Shown in pieces: positions 9,828 through 19,109 of a DNA stretch of 64,000 bases. Under the pieces are notes generated by a model that was given only the letters and a program-made list of their open reading frames with translations, was not told the DNA's origin and did no database searches. Source of the stretch: an uncultured Marinobacterium sp. (GTDB lineage Bacteria > Pseudomonadota > Gammaproteobacteria > Pseudomonadales > Balneatricaceae). Positions within the stretch are counted from its first letter, which is position 1, and each line of letters begins with the position of its first letter. Position numbers and translations under genes: made by a program. Where the stretch lies: contig CANMWJ010000003.1 in the NCBI GenBank assembly GCA_947501565.1, forward strand, positions 1 through 64,000, in the 5' to 3' direction.

Positions 9828-10930
9828 TGGCAGCTTATATACTGCGTCGCTTGTTGTTAATCATCCCCACTCTGCTGGGGATTTTAACGATCAATTTCAT
9901 CATCGTGCAGGCAGCACCCGGCGGACCGGTTGAGCAGACCATCGCGCAGCTGCAAGGGCTGGATGTCGGTGCAACCGCACGTATTGGCAGTACTGCTCAG
10001 GGTGATCTGGCTGGCGAAAGCAGCGCCGCGTCCGGCAGCAGCGACAATCTTTCACGTGGTGCCCGAGGTCTGGATCCAGAGCTGGTACGCCAGATCGAGG
10101 AACTGTATGGCTTCGACAAACCCGCGCACGAGCGCTTCCTTGAGATGCTGGGTAACTACCTGGTATTCGATTTCGGTAAGAGTCTATACAGCGATAAGGA
10201 AGTGGTAGACCTTATCATCGAGAAACTGCCAGTCTCGATCTCTCTTGGTCTCTGGACCACTCTGCTTACCTATCTGATATCGATCCCACTGGGGATCAAA
10301 AAAGCGGTCAAAGATGGCAGCTCGTTCGATGTCTGGACCAGTACCGCGGTAATCATCGGCTACGCGATCCCAAACTTCCTGTTTGCGATTCTACTGATCG
10401 TACTCTTTGCTGGCGGCACCTATTGGGACTGGTTTCCGCTGCGCGGTCTGACCTCCCCCGATTTTGACCAGATGACACTCTGGGAGCAGGTAAAAGATTA
10501 CTTCTGGCATATCTCGCTGCCAGTACTGGCCTCGGTGATCGGCAGTTTCGCCACACTGACCATGCTGACCAAAAACAGCTTCCTCGATGAAATAAACAAA
10601 CAGTACGTGCTGACTGCGCGCTCCAAAGGCCTGACTGAAAGCCGCGTGCTTTATGGCCACGTGTTCCGCAACGCCATGCTGATCATCATTGCGGGTATGC
10701 CTGCGGCGCTGATCGGCATCTTCTTTACCGGCTCCATGCTAATTGAGGTGATCTTCTCCCTCGACGGTATCGGCCTGCTGGGCTACGAGTCAGTGATCAA
10801 TCGAGACTATCCGGTGATTTTCGGAACGCTCTATATCTTCACCTTGCTTGGTTTGCTACTGAAGCTGGTCAGCGATATCACCTACGTCATCGTTGATCCG
10901 CGTATCGACTTTGAGAGCCGGGAGCATTGA
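9827..10930 (+). CDS. yejB: ABC peptide importer permease, YejB-like
   Basis: An inner-membrane permease of the Yej importer with the binding-protein-dependent transport fold (about six membrane helices). Helix 1 is [20 protein letters not shown] hydrophilic insertion of about 60 residues rich in Gly, Ser and Ala follows (about 35-90); YejB proteins usually carry such an insert before GLDPE. The EAA loop is seen around [21 protein letters not shown] (about 263). ATG 9827 shares one base with the yejA stop (TGATG) and has AAGGG 6 bases upstream; an in-frame TTG at 9824 is less likely. Translational coupling is probable. Confidence 0.93.
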   Translation: MAAYILRRLLLIIPTLLGILTINFIIVQAAPGGPVEQTIAQLQGLDVGATARIGSTAQGDLAGESSAASGSSDNLSRGARGLDPELVRQIEELYGFDKPAHERFLEMLGNYLVFDFGKSLYSDKEVVDLIIEKLPVSISLGLWTTLLTYLISIPLGIKKAVKDGSSFDVWTSTAVIIGYAIPNFLFAILLIVLFAGGTYWDWFPLRGLTSPDFDQMTLWEQVKDYFWHISLPVLASVIGSFATLTMLTKNSFLDEINKQYVLTARSKGLTESRVLYGHVFRNAMLIIIAGMPAALIGIFFTGSMLIEVIFSLDGIGLLGYESVINRDYPVIFGTLYIFTLLGLLLKLVSDITYVIVDPRIDFESREH

Positions 10931-11955
10931 TGAAGATGAGCCCGCTCAACAAACGTCGTCTGGAGAATTTTCGCGCCAATAAGCGCGGTTTCTGGTCACT
11001 GTGGATCTTCCTCGCCCTGTTTATCGCCAGCCTGTTTGCGGAGTTTATCGCCAACGACTCCCCGCTGCTGGTGCGCTATCAGGATCAGTACTACTACCCT
11101 CTATTTAAGGATTATCCTGAAACGGTCTTCGGCGGTGAGTTTGAAAGCCCCACCGACTACAAAGACCCCTATGTACAGGAGCTGATTGAGAACGAGGGCA
11201 ACGGCAGTATCACTTGGCCCCCAATCCGCTACAGTTACGACACAATCAACTACGAGCTGCCAGCCCCGGCCCCCTCTGCACCGACACAGGAAAACCTGCT
11301 GGGTACAGATGACCAGGCGCGTGACGTGCTGGCCCGTGTGATCTACGGCTTCCGCATATCGGTGCTTTTTGCCATCGTATTAACAGTCGCCAGTTCGATC
11401 GTCGGTGTGATAGCCGGTGCAGTGCAGGGTTTCTATGGGGGCAAAACAGACCTGTTCTTCCAGCGCTTTATCGAGATCTGGTCAGGCCTGCCGGTGCTGT
11501 TCCTGCTGATCATCCTCTCCAGCATTGTTGAACCGAACTTCTGGTGGTTGCTGGGCATTATGTTGCTCTTCAGCTGGATGAGTCTGGTGGATGTGGTCCG
11601 TGCCGAATTCCTGCGCGGACGCAACCTGGAGTACGTACGCGCTGCTCGCGCACTGGGACTTGGCAACCGGCTGATTATGTTCCGCCATATCCTGCCCAAT
11701 GCGATGGTCGCCACGCTGACCTTTATGCCGTTTATCTTTAACGGTTCCTTGGTGACCCTGACGGCCCTGGACTTCCTCGGTTTTGGTCTGCCGCCGGGCT
11801 CGCCGTCACTGGGTGAACTGGTGGCACAGGGTAAAACCAATCTTCACGCCCCCTGGCTGGGTATCACCGCTTTTGTCGTTCTATCAACCATGCTGACGCT
11901 GCTGATCTTTATTGGTGAAGCGGTGCGCGACGCCTTCGATCCAAGGAAAGTGTAA
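10930..11955 (+). CDS. yejE: ABC peptide importer permease, YejE-like
   Basis: The second permease of the Yej importer. The N-terminal part (PLNKRRLENFRANKRGFWSL) and the long periplasmic loop between helix 1 and the core (about 30-130) are characteristic of YejE. The EAA loop is in YVRAARALGLGNRLIMFRHI (about 237), where it contacts the ATPase YejF. The start TGATG shares one base with the yejB stop, and GGGAG lies 5 bases upstream. About 341 residues is normal. Confidence 0.93.
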   Translation: MKMSPLNKRRLENFRANKRGFWSLWIFLALFIASLFAEFIANDSPLLVRYQDQYYYPLFKDYPETVFGGEFESPTDYKDPYVQELIENEGNGSITWPPIRYSYDTINYELPAPAPSAPTQENLLGTDDQARDVLARVIYGFRISVLFAIVLTVASSIVGVIAGAVQGFYGGKTDLFFQRFIEIWSGLPVLFLLIILSSIVEPNFWWLLGIMLLFSWMSLVDVVRAEFLRGRNLEYVRAARALGLGNRLIMFRHILPNAMVATLTFMPFIFNGSLVTLTALDFLGFGLPPGSPSLGELVAQGKTNLHAPWLGITAFVVLSTMLTLLIFIGEAVRDAFDPRKV

Positions 11956-11957
11956 CC

Positions 11958-13553
11958 ATGAGTGATCATCTGGTCCGCGTAAAAAACCTGTCGGTAAACT
12001 TTGAGATCAAGGACAGCAAGGTAGAAGCGGTACGCAACGTCAGCTTTGATATCCCCAAAGGCAAAACGCTGGCGCTGGTCGGTGAATCGGGTTCTGGTAA
12101 ATCGGTAAGTGCGCTGTCGATTATGCGTCTTCTGCCCTATCCCAAAGCTACCCACCCCAGCGGCGAGATCCACTATCAGGGACAGGACCTGCTGAAACTG
12201 GATGAGAGCGCCATGCGCGATCTCCGGGGCAACCGTATCGGCATCATCTTTCAGGAGCCGATGACCTCTCTGAATCCACTGCACACGGTCGAAAAGCAGA
12301 TCGGCGAAGTTCTGCTGCTGCATAAAGCTCAGACGGGCTCACAGGTGCGCGAGCGTATTGTCGAACTGCTCTCGCTGGTTGGCATCCCTGATCCTGCAGC
12401 GCGTCTGAAAAGCTACCCTCATGAGCTCTCCGGTGGTCAGCGCCAGCGCGTTATGATTGCCATGGCACTGGCCAACGATCCCGAGCTTCTGATCGCCGAC
12501 GAACCCACCACCGCACTGGATGTCACTATTCAGGAGCAGATCCTGCAGCTGCTGCAGGAGCTGCAGCAGAAACTGGGTATGGCAATCCTGCTGATTACCC
12601 ATGACCTGAACATTGTGCGTCGCTATGCGCACGAGGTTTGCGTGATGTATAAAGGCGAACTGGTGGAGAGCAACAGCAGCGAAGCGCTGTTCAGCGCTCC
12701 CAAGCACGAGTACACCCGTGCCCTCCTAGCCGCTGAGCCAAGCGGTGATCCAGCCCCTTTGCCACCCGGCAACAACACGCTGCTGGCAACAAAAGACCTC
12801 AAGGTGTGGTTCCCGATCAAAAAAGGTTTTCTGCGCCGAACCGTTGATTACGTCAAAGCGGTCAACCATATTTCCCTCGACCTTCAGCAGGGCGAAACTC
12901 TGGGAATCGTGGGTGAATCCGGTTCGGGGAAAACCACTTTAGGGCTGGCGATACTGCGCCTGCTAAGCAGCGAGGGCGGCATCTATTTTGATGACATAGA
13001 TATCTCAAAACTTAACCAGGCTAGGGTAAAACCGCTCCGCCGCCGCATGCAGGTGGTATTTCAGGATCCCTTCGGCAGCCTTAGCCCACGTATGTCTATC
13101 GCCGAATGTATCGCCGAAGGCCTGGATATCCATGAGATCGGCTCCCGCGATGAACGTGAGCAGATGATCATCGATGTGTTAAATGAGGTCGGCATCGATC
13201 CTGAAACCCGTCACCGCTATCCACATGAGTTCTCCGGTGGACAACGTCAGCGTATTGCGATCGCCCGGGCGCTGGTACTTAAACCCGAACTGATCATTCT
13301 GGACGAACCGACCTCCGCGCTTGACCGCACGGTACAGAAACAGATCGTGGAACTACTGCGTAATCTGCAAACCAAATACCAGCTGAGTTATATCTTTATC
13401 AGCCACGATCTGGCCGTAGTGAAAGCGTTAAGCCACAAGCTGATTGTTATGCGCCATGGCGACGTGCAAGAGACTGGGCACGCCAGGGAGATCTTCAGTA
13501 ACCCACAGAGCAAGTACACTCAGACGCTGCTGGAAGCGGCCTTCAGCACCTGA
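11958..13553 (+). CDS. yejF: ABC peptide importer ATP-binding protein with two ATPase domains, YejF-like
   Basis: This powers the Yej importer. Two fused ABC ATPase domains are seen. The first has Walker A GESGSGKS (about 41), signature LSGGQRQR (about 157) and Walker B LLIADEPTTALD. The second has GESGSGKTT (about 317), FSGGQRQR (about 424) and LIILDEPTSALD. Each ends with the oligopeptide-transporter C-terminal extension (HEYTRALLAAEP; SKYTQTLLEA). The 531-residue tandem arrangement distinguishes YejF from single-domain DppD/F. It starts 2 bases after yejE and ends 14 bases from a convergent gene, with no terminator visible between. Confidence 0.94.
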   Translation: MSDHLVRVKNLSVNFEIKDSKVEAVRNVSFDIPKGKTLALVGESGSGKSVSALSIMRLLPYPKATHPSGEIHYQGQDLLKLDESAMRDLRGNRIGIIFQEPMTSLNPLHTVEKQIGEVLLLHKAQTGSQVRERIVELLSLVGIPDPAARLKSYPHELSGGQRQRVMIAMALANDPELLIADEPTTALDVTIQEQILQLLQELQQKLGMAILLITHDLNIVRRYAHEVCVMYKGELVESNSSEALFSAPKHEYTRALLAAEPSGDPAPLPPGNNTLLATKDLKVWFPIKKGFLRRTVDYVKAVNHISLDLQQGETLGIVGESGSGKTTLGLAILRLLSSEGGIYFDDIDISKLNQARVKPLRRRMQVVFQDPFGSLSPRMSIAECIAEGLDIHEIGSRDEREQMIIDVLNEVGIDPETRHRYPHEFSGGQRQRIAIARALVLKPELIILDEPTSALDRTVQKQIVELLRNLQTKYQLSYIFISHDLAVVKALSHKLIVMRHGDVQETGHAREIFSNPQSKYTQTLLEAAFST

Positions 13554-13567
13554 ATGAAAATCAGCAT

Positions 13568-14392
13568 TCACCGCGGATTGATATCGTAGGCGCAGCGAAA
13601 ACCGATCGAACCGTATACTGAGCGGCCACTCACCGGCGGTTTAACGTTACGGAATGAGCTGCGCAGGTTACCGCGGTTCTCATCCCAAGAGCCACCTCGT
13701 ACCAATCGCTGACGGCCATCGGATGGCCCCATCAGATCACCCGCTGCGTATTGCGCGATGCCATCGCGAGCGTACCAGTTCATCTGCCACTCCCCGGCGT
13801 TACCGTGCATATCAAACAAGCCATAGGCGTTAGCCTCACGGCTGCCTCGCGCCCAGGTTCGATCCTCGCCGCAACCGTCGGGTTCGTTCGGTACGGAGCC
13901 CATAGTGACACCGTCATCCAGTATCGCGTTTTTGCAGCTGACCTCCTGACCCCATGGATAACGACTGCCAGTGCCTGCACGCGCAGCTTTTTCCCACTCA
14001 GCTTCATAGGGCAGACGTCCACCCTGCCAGCTGCAGTAATCTAATGCCTGCTGCCAATCGACACAGTTGACGGGATGCGCCCCTCGCCCTTCTGCACCCA
14101 AATTGCAGTATTTGTTGCGCTGATGGTCTTTGGGTCGTTTACATTGTCCCGCATCCAGACACGCCTGATAGTCAGCGACCGAGACCTCATGACGATCGAT
14201 CTTAAACGCCGGTACATGGACCTTCATGCCTCCCGCCGGCCCTTCATCATTTTCACAGGCCGCATCGCCAACCGAACAACCCATCATAAAACTGCCCGCA
14301 GGGATGGTTACGGTCTTGCTGTTTGCGCTAAGTCCGGCGCTGGTCAGCAAACTGAGCGCTATAACAGCCATTTTCTGCATCAGCTTCATCAT
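13568..14392 (-). CDS. Secreted formylglycine-generating-enzyme/sulfatase-modifying-factor domain protein
   Basis: A 274-residue protein with a signal peptide (about 1-23, ending in LSANS) and an FGE-sulfatase (SUMF1) domain over nearly the whole mature chain. The start IPAGSFMMGC, the core DRHEVSVADYQACL, the segment RLPYEAEWEKAARAG (about 130), GNAGEWQ and VRGGSWDENRG are hallmark motifs. True formylglycine generators act on sulfatases, but no sulfatase gene is nearby. Many secreted members of this fold have other, mostly unknown roles, so enzymatic activity is unproven. Several extra cysteines (CSVGDAAC, CLDAGQC, CKN, CGED) suggest disulfides. It is tail-to-tail with yejF. Confidence 0.82.
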   Translation of the reverse strand: MMKLMQKMAVIALSLLTSAGLSANSKTVTIPAGSFMMGCSVGDAACENDEGPAGGMKVHVPAFKIDRHEVSVADYQACLDAGQCKRPKDHQRNKYCNLGAEGRGAHPVNCVDWQQALDYCSWQGGRLPYEAEWEKAARAGTGSRYPWGQEVSCKNAILDDGVTMGSVPNEPDGCGEDRTWARGSREANAYGLFDMHGNAGEWQMNWYARDGIAQYAAGDLMGPSDGRQRLVRGGSWDENRGNLRSSFRNVKPPVSGRSVYGSIGFRCAYDINPR

Positions 14393-14520
14393 TCTGGTCC
14401 TAGTTTTGTTATTGTCAGCCAGCTCCCCCGGTACCCGACAGAAGGCACCACAGGATTTCTGGAACCATCATTCCTAATGCAGTTTAGCGATTAATCCATA
14501 CATCCCCTTTTCGCAGGCAC

Positions 14521-14548
14521 AAAAAAGGGCGCTATCGCACCCTTTTTT
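14521..14548. terminator. Terminator after the GabD-like gene
   Basis: A6-GGGCGC-loop-GCACCC-T6 palindrome. It can act for the minus-strand dehydrogenase gene ending at 14579, and is symmetric. Confidence 0.8.
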
Positions 14549-14578
14549 CACTATCGATCGGTCAGATGTTCATCGCGC

Positions 14579-16042
14579 TCAGGCGTTCAAACCACCCATC
14601 AGCACGTATTTCATCTCGATAAACTCGTCGAGTCCGTACTTGGAGCCCTCGCGGCCTATACCTGATTCCTTCATTCCACCGAACGGAGCTACCTCGGTCG
14701 ACAGCACACCTTCGTTTACAGCGACCATACCATATTCGAGTGCACTGGAAACACGCCATACCCGCCCCAGACTCTGGCTATAGAAGTACGCAGCCAGACC
14801 GTACTCCGTATCATTCGCCATCTGCACCGCCTGCTCCTCAGTTTCAAACCTGAAAACCGGGGCTACAGGTCCGAAGATCTCCTCACGGGCAAAGCGCATA
14901 TCGGTAGAGGTATCAGCTACGACGGTGGGTTCATAGAACTCTTCGCCCTGAGCATGGCTGTTTCCGCCACACAGGACGCGTGCCCCTTTATCGGTCGCAT
15001 CTTCCACCAGCATTTTCACCTTGTCGATTGCAGCTTTGTTGATCAGCGGACCGGCTTCAAAATCGCCTTCCAGCCCAGGTCCGGTGCGCAGCTTCTGCAC
15101 CTCTGCGGTGAACTTCTCGACAAACTCATCGTATACACCGTCCTGCACCAGGATACGGTTCGCACAGATACAGGTCTGTCCGGCGTTACGGAATTTCGAA
15201 AGCATCGCCCCCTGTACTGCGGCATCCACATCGGCATCATCAAAGACAATAAAGGGCGCGTTTCCGCCCAGCTCCAGTGAGACCTTCTTCACAGTCTCAG
15301 AGCACAGTGCCATCAGTTTTTTGCCTACAGCGGTTGAACCGGTAAAGGACAGCTTGCGCACCACCGGGCTATCCGTCAGCGTTTTACCAACCACCACCGG
15401 ACGTGATGTGGTCACCACGTTGATCACACCCGCAGGGATTCCGGCTCGCTCGGCCAGGACCATCAAAGCAAGTGCGGATAATGGTGTATCCTCCGCCGGT
15501 TTAATCACCACGGTACAACCCGCCGCCAATGCTGGTGCACATTTGCGGGTGATCATCGCATTCGGGAAATTCCATGGGGTAATCGCCGCTACAACACCGA
15601 TCGCTTCCTTGGTGACCAACACACGTTTATCACCAGCAGGGGCAGGAATCACATCGCCGTATACCCGTTTCGCTTCCTCCGCGAACCACTCAATAAAGGA
15701 TGCACCGTAAGCCACCTCCCCTCGTGCTTCAGCCAGAGGTTTGCCTTGCTCCGCGGTCATCAGCAGAGCCAGATCTTCCTGCGCCGCCATAATCAGCTCA
15801 AACCAGCGACGTAACAGCTGCGAGCGCTCTTTTGCACTGCGCGCTTTCCATTCAGCCAACGCACGCTCTGCGGCAGCAATCGCACGCAAAGTTTCCTCTT
15901 CCCCCATATCCGGGACGCTCGCCAGTACCTGACCATTCGCAGGATTAAGCACGGCCATCGTACTGCCCGAATCTGCGGCGGCCCATGCACCGTCGATATA
16001 CGCGTTTTGCTGCAAAAGAGAGGGATCGTTTAACGTGATCAT
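14579..16042 (-). CDS. gabD: NAD(P)-dependent succinate-semialdehyde dehydrogenase (GabD-like)
   Basis: A cytosolic aldehyde dehydrogenase, most like GabD, which oxidises succinate semialdehyde to succinate in GABA or putrescine breakdown. The cofactor-fold motif PWNFPNAMITRK (about 148) is visible, as are FTGSTAVGKKLM (about 229), the catalytic Glu in SLELGGNAPF (about 250) and the catalytic Cys in AGQTCICANR (about 284). The GQTCICANR sequence is typical of GabD. A size of 487 residues is usual. No GABA aminotransferase or transporter gene is next to it, so the physiological substrate is inferred by family only. Confidence 0.88.
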   Translation of the reverse strand: MITLNDPSLLQQNAYIDGAWAAADSGSTMAVLNPANGQVLASVPDMGEEETLRAIAAAERALAEWKARSAKERSQLLRRWFELIMAAQEDLALLMTAEQGKPLAEARGEVAYGASFIEWFAEEAKRVYGDVIPAPAGDKRVLVTKEAIGVVAAITPWNFPNAMITRKCAPALAAGCTVVIKPAEDTPLSALALMVLAERAGIPAGVINVVTTSRPVVVGKTLTDSPVVRKLSFTGSTAVGKKLMALCSETVKKVSLELGGNAPFIVFDDADVDAAVQGAMLSKFRNAGQTCICANRILVQDGVYDEFVEKFTAEVQKLRTGPGLEGDFEAGPLINKAAIDKVKMLVEDATDKGARVLCGGNSHAQGEEFYEPTVVADTSTDMRFAREEIFGPVAPVFRFETEEQAVQMANDTEYGLAAYFYSQSLGRVWRVSSALEYGMVAVNEGVLSTEVAPFGGMKESGIGREGSKYGLDEFIEMKYVLMGGLNA

Positions 16043-16271
16043 TATGTAACTCCAGCCCAGTGATATCCCTTTGCCAGGTTCTATTTCTCGCGCAGCGCTG
16101 TGGCATCGCGCCCGGCAAACAGCATTCAGTGTACCTCAACTCGGCAGGATATCTTCTTTCCAACCGTTATTAGCACAGCACTTCCGACTGTCTGTAACAC
16201 CATAGACACGACAAACCAGATCAGCGGATAACCAACAACACCGAGAAAACATTGATCTAGGACAATTTTCA

Positions 16272-16310
16272 TGAGGATCATTCTCATTCATAGAATGGGA
16301 ACAATTCTCA
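16272..16310 (+). promoter_or_regulatory. Two tandem Fur-box-like operators
   Basis: Read on the minus strand, 16272-16286 is TGAGAATGATCCTCA, matching TGATAATnATTATCA at 11 of 14 informative positions. A second site, TGGGAACAATTCTCA (16296-16310), matches at 10 of 14. Their centres are 24 bases apart. They lie 110-150 bases upstream of the DUF4856-like gene, next to an AT-rich promoter-like stretch (16311-16345). Iron-dependent repression by Fur is inferred. The rest of the 16043-16420 gap shows nothing else that I can name. Confidence 0.55.
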
Positions 16311-16420
16311 GTAGCATTATCAATTTTCTTATGCTAACTTAGCTGCCATATTTTGTAGGGCGGTGTATTCCCTAAGAAATGAGCACCGTCACCAATGAAT
16401 TTTCGATAAGGTTGTGGATC

Positions 16421-17836
16421 GTGAAACTGAAAAAAATCGTATCTGCCGTTGCCCTGGCATCCCTGGCTTCTTTTGGTATGACTGCTCAGGCAGCAGACAA
16501 GGTTTATGCGGACTTCCCGGTAACGGTTAAAGGTTACGAAGGCAAAGCTGAGCACTCTGTTGCTTACACTGGCCAGATGGCTCGCCACGTCCTGCACACC
16601 TCCCTGAAGAAGCTGGCAGCGAAAGGCAACGGCCAGGCTAATCCAGAGCTGAAAGCTCAGATGATGGCGTACTTCGCAGGTAAAGACGCTGGCCGTGACA
16701 TCATCGCACCAGCAAGCAAAGGCGCATTCGTTATCGCTGAAACAGAAGTTGATGCGCTGTCTAAGAAGAAAAACCTGGCAGGCAAAGCGTACAAAGGCGC
16801 TGTGACCTCCTGGCCGGGTAACATGACCGGTGCTGAAGTACTGGAGTTCATGATCGACAAAGCATCCTCCGCTGAGAAAGGCTACGACAAGATCAACGGT
16901 CTGGACTACGCACAGCTGATTTCCAAGTTCGCTATGGGCGCTGTGTTCTACAACCAGGCGGTAGACAACTACCTGGACGAGAAGCTGGACGCAGGCACTA
17001 AGCCAAACAACAAAGCGTACAAAGAGGGCAAAGCTTACACCGGTAAAGAGCACGTTTGGGATGAAGCGTTCGGTTACTTCGGTGCCCCTGCTCACACTCT
17101 GTCTCTGAGCCCTAAGCAGGCCTACAGCATCGCAAAAGCTAAGCCAGAAGCGCTGGCACTGGCTGACGCGAACAAAGACGGTAAAGTAAGCCTGTACAAC
17201 GAGATGGTATTCGCACACGCTTACTACGCAGCAAGCTCTGATAAAAGCGGTAAAACTAACTACCTGCACACCATCACTAAAGCGTTCATCGACGGTCGTC
17301 AGATCATCACCAACGCTGACGGCAAAGCTCTGACCGACAAACAGCGTGCAGACCTGAAAGCGCAGGCTGCGATCATCGCTGAAAACTGGGAAAAAGTGAT
17401 CGCCGAAGCGGTGTTCAAATACGCGGGTTCCACCTACAAAGATATCCAGAAGCTGAACGACGCGCTGGAAAACAAGGGCGACGTAAGCAAAGTACTGCGC
17501 GGCTACGCTAAGCACTGGGGTGAACTGAAAGGTTTCGCCATGGCACTGCAGGTTAGCGGTAAAGATCTGGGCGCAACCGGCGTACAGCTGAACCGTCTGA
17601 TCGGTTTCGGTCCGGTACTGCTGGGTAACACTCAGGTAACCGGCATCGACGCTAACGGTGACTACGTACAGAGCAGCACTCAGACTCTGGACGAATACGC
17701 ACTGAACATGCTGAAAGTTCAGCAACTGGTTGTTAAAGAGTTCGGCGTTAAAGCACGTGACAAAGACGTACTGGCCAGCATGGGCGACCTGGTGAAAAAG
17801 CTGGGCGAACAGGCTGCTGAAGCTGAGAACGACTAA
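16421..17836 (+). CDS. Secreted DUF4856-like protein, probably iron-regulated
   Basis: A 471-residue exported protein of unknown biochemical role, best matched by memory to the DUF4856 family. GTG 16421 is preferred over ATG 16379 because the product then begins with a clean signal peptide (MKLKKIVSAVALASLASFGM, cleavage near AQA/AD). Visible features are a short motif YADFPVTV at the mature start, HVWDEAFGYFGAP near 225 and KHWGELKGFAMALQ near 375. A calcium-loop-like segment DANKDGKVSLYNE lies near 262 and resembles a dockerin/EF-hand loop, although position 12 is Asn. Codon choice is strongly biased, as in highly expressed genes. It is followed by a strong terminator, so it is monocistronic. 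The upstream Fur-like sites suggest induction under iron limitation. Confidence 0.75.
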   Translation: MKLKKIVSAVALASLASFGMTAQAADKVYADFPVTVKGYEGKAEHSVAYTGQMARHVLHTSLKKLAAKGNGQANPELKAQMMAYFAGKDAGRDIIAPASKGAFVIAETEVDALSKKKNLAGKAYKGAVTSWPGNMTGAEVLEFMIDKASSAEKGYDKINGLDYAQLISKFAMGAVFYNQAVDNYLDEKLDAGTKPNNKAYKEGKAYTGKEHVWDEAFGYFGAPAHTLSLSPKQAYSIAKAKPEALALADANKDGKVSLYNEMVFAHAYYAASSDKSGKTNYLHTITKAFIDGRQIITNADGKALTDKQRADLKAQAAIIAENWEKVIAEAVFKYAGSTYKDIQKLNDALENKGDVSKVLRGYAKHWGELKGFAMALQVSGKDLGATGVQLNRLIGFGPVLLGNTQVTGIDANGDYVQSSTQTLDEYALNMLKVQQLVVKEFGVKARDKDVLASMGDLVKKLGEQAAEAEND

Positions 17837-17873
17837 TCTGATCTCCACCTCGGTGGAAACAGACGTCTGACAG

Positions 17874-17917
17874 AACCAGCTATACCGGGATGTATAAACG
17901 GGTATAGCTGGTTTTTT
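17874..17917 (+). terminator. Strong rho-independent terminator
   Basis: A perfect 13-bp stem (AACCAGCTATACC / GGTATAGCTGGTT) with a 14-base loop and T6 ends the DUF4856-like transcript. Confidence 0.92.
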
Positions 17918-17943
17918 CGTATTTACTGGTATGATGCCTGCCG

Positions 17944-18909
17944 ATGGACACATTGCTCACCGACTACTTCTCCGACCTCTACACCAGCATCTATGAAACC
18001 GTGCTTAACCCTCGTAAGCGGGTGTTTTACGGTTATATCCTGCTGGCCCTGCTGATAGGTGGAGTCTGGCTGAAGTGGCGCTCAAGGCAACCGTTGCTAA
18101 CCATTGGCAAACAACTGCTCTCTCCCCGCATCTGGTGGTCTGAATCGGCGAAAGCGGATTACAAAATTTTGCTGATCAACAAGGCGGTTCTGCTGGCGGT
18201 AGTGCCGCTGCTGATCACCAAGATTGCACTGGCAACCATCATCTTCCAGCAGCTCTACGGATTTATCGGTTTTCCACCCACGCAGGGTAGCCTTTTGCCC
18301 AACTGGGCCGTACCGATCTGTTTTACCCTCTTCCTATTTGTGCTGGACGACTTCGCCCGCTATTTCCTGCATATGCTGATGCACCGCTGGCCGGTCCTCT
18401 GGGCGTTCCACAAGGTGCACCACAGCGCACGCACCATGACACCCTTTACCGTGCTGCGAACGCATCCAGTTGAGGGATTGCTGTTTACCCTGCGCAGTAT
18501 TCTGGTGCAGGCGATCAGTATCGGCACCTTCCTCTACCTGTTCGGTGATCAGGTGGATCTGGTCACCGTGCTGGGAGTTAACGTGGCAGTGTTTATCTTT
18601 AACGTCACCGGCTCCAACCTGCGTCACTCCCATGTACCGATCTACTACTGGAGATGGCTGGAGCGTATCCTGATCTCACCCGCGCAGCATCAGATACATC
18701 ACTCCACCCTGCCGCGTCATTTTGACAAGAATTTTGGTGCAGTACTGGCGATCTGGGACTGGATCGGCGGCAGTTTGCACCTGTCAGAACCGGAGACGGA
18801 GCTGGAGTTTGGGGTGTCGAGCAAGATTGAAGCAGATGAGCAGAGCTTGAAGAGCTTGTATCTCAAGCCGTTCGCAGAGTCCTGGCGTTCGATCGTCCGC
18901 AGAACATAA
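17944..18909 (+). CDS. Membrane fatty acid hydroxylase / sterol desaturase family protein
   Basis: A 321-residue integral membrane protein of the non-haem di-iron hydroxylase superfamily. Histidine-box motifs that bind the two irons are present: HMLMH (about 140), HKVHH (about 155), HSHVP (about 222) and HQIHH (about 245), with four or more hydrophobic segments between. Family members hydroxylate or desaturate lipids using oxygen; the substrate cannot be read from the sequence. It starts 27 bases after the terminator of the Fur-associated gene. It therefore probably has its own promoter, although both genes are linked to iron by cofactor or control. Confidence 0.85.
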   Translation: MDTLLTDYFSDLYTSIYETVLNPRKRVFYGYILLALLIGGVWLKWRSRQPLLTIGKQLLSPRIWWSESAKADYKILLINKAVLLAVVPLLITKIALATIIFQQLYGFIGFPPTQGSLLPNWAVPICFTLFLFVLDDFARYFLHMLMHRWPVLWAFHKVHHSARTMTPFTVLRTHPVEGLLFTLRSILVQAISIGTFLYLFGDQVDLVTVLGVNVAVFIFNVTGSNLRHSHVPIYYWRWLERILISPAQHQIHHSTLPRHFDKNFGAVLAIWDWIGGSLHLSEPETELEFGVSSKIEADEQSLKSLYLKPFAESWRSIVRRT

Positions 18910-18914
18910 TTCTC

Positions 18915-19040
18915 GTGTTAGGCATCGCTGCGCGATGACTAACTTACTATGCGGATATCTATGTTGGGAGTCGCTTCGCTCGTCGCCAACCTACGGGGAG
19001 CAAATCCGCAGGTTGGCCATCGCAACGCGATGCCCAACAC
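18915..19040. repeat. Nested palindromic (BIME/MITE-like) element, three units
   Basis: Three hairpin units of 27-28 bases lie in the purC intergenic space: 18917-18943 (GTTAG...CTAAC), 18963-18990 (GTTGG...CCAAC) and 19012-19038 (GTTGG...CCAAC). Unit 3 is the inverted counterpart of unit 1. The outer arms GTGTTAGGCATCGC (18915) and GCGATGCCCAACAC (ending 19040) pair with one mismatch over 14 bases. Inside, TGCGGAT (18950) pairs with ATCCGCA (19004) around unit 2. The whole can fold as one cruciform. It has no coding capacity and no target-site duplication that I can define. Confidence 0.8.
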
Positions 19041-19060
19041 AACAATCGAAAAAGCACAAA

Positions 19061-19096
19061 AAAAGCGCCGGACTCATACGAATCGGGCGCTTTTTT
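19061..19096. terminator. Terminator of purC (bidirectional)
   Basis: AGCGCC/GGCGCT arms flanked by an A run and T6, just past the purC stop. Confidence 0.8.
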
Positions 19097-19109
19097 ATGC
19101 TTGAACCGC

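Noticed and set aside
16334-17953. 539-codon minus-strand frame opposite the DUF4856-like gene
   Set aside because: A shadow of strong codon bias in the real gene; no ribosome site, implausible Cys/Phe/Val-rich product.
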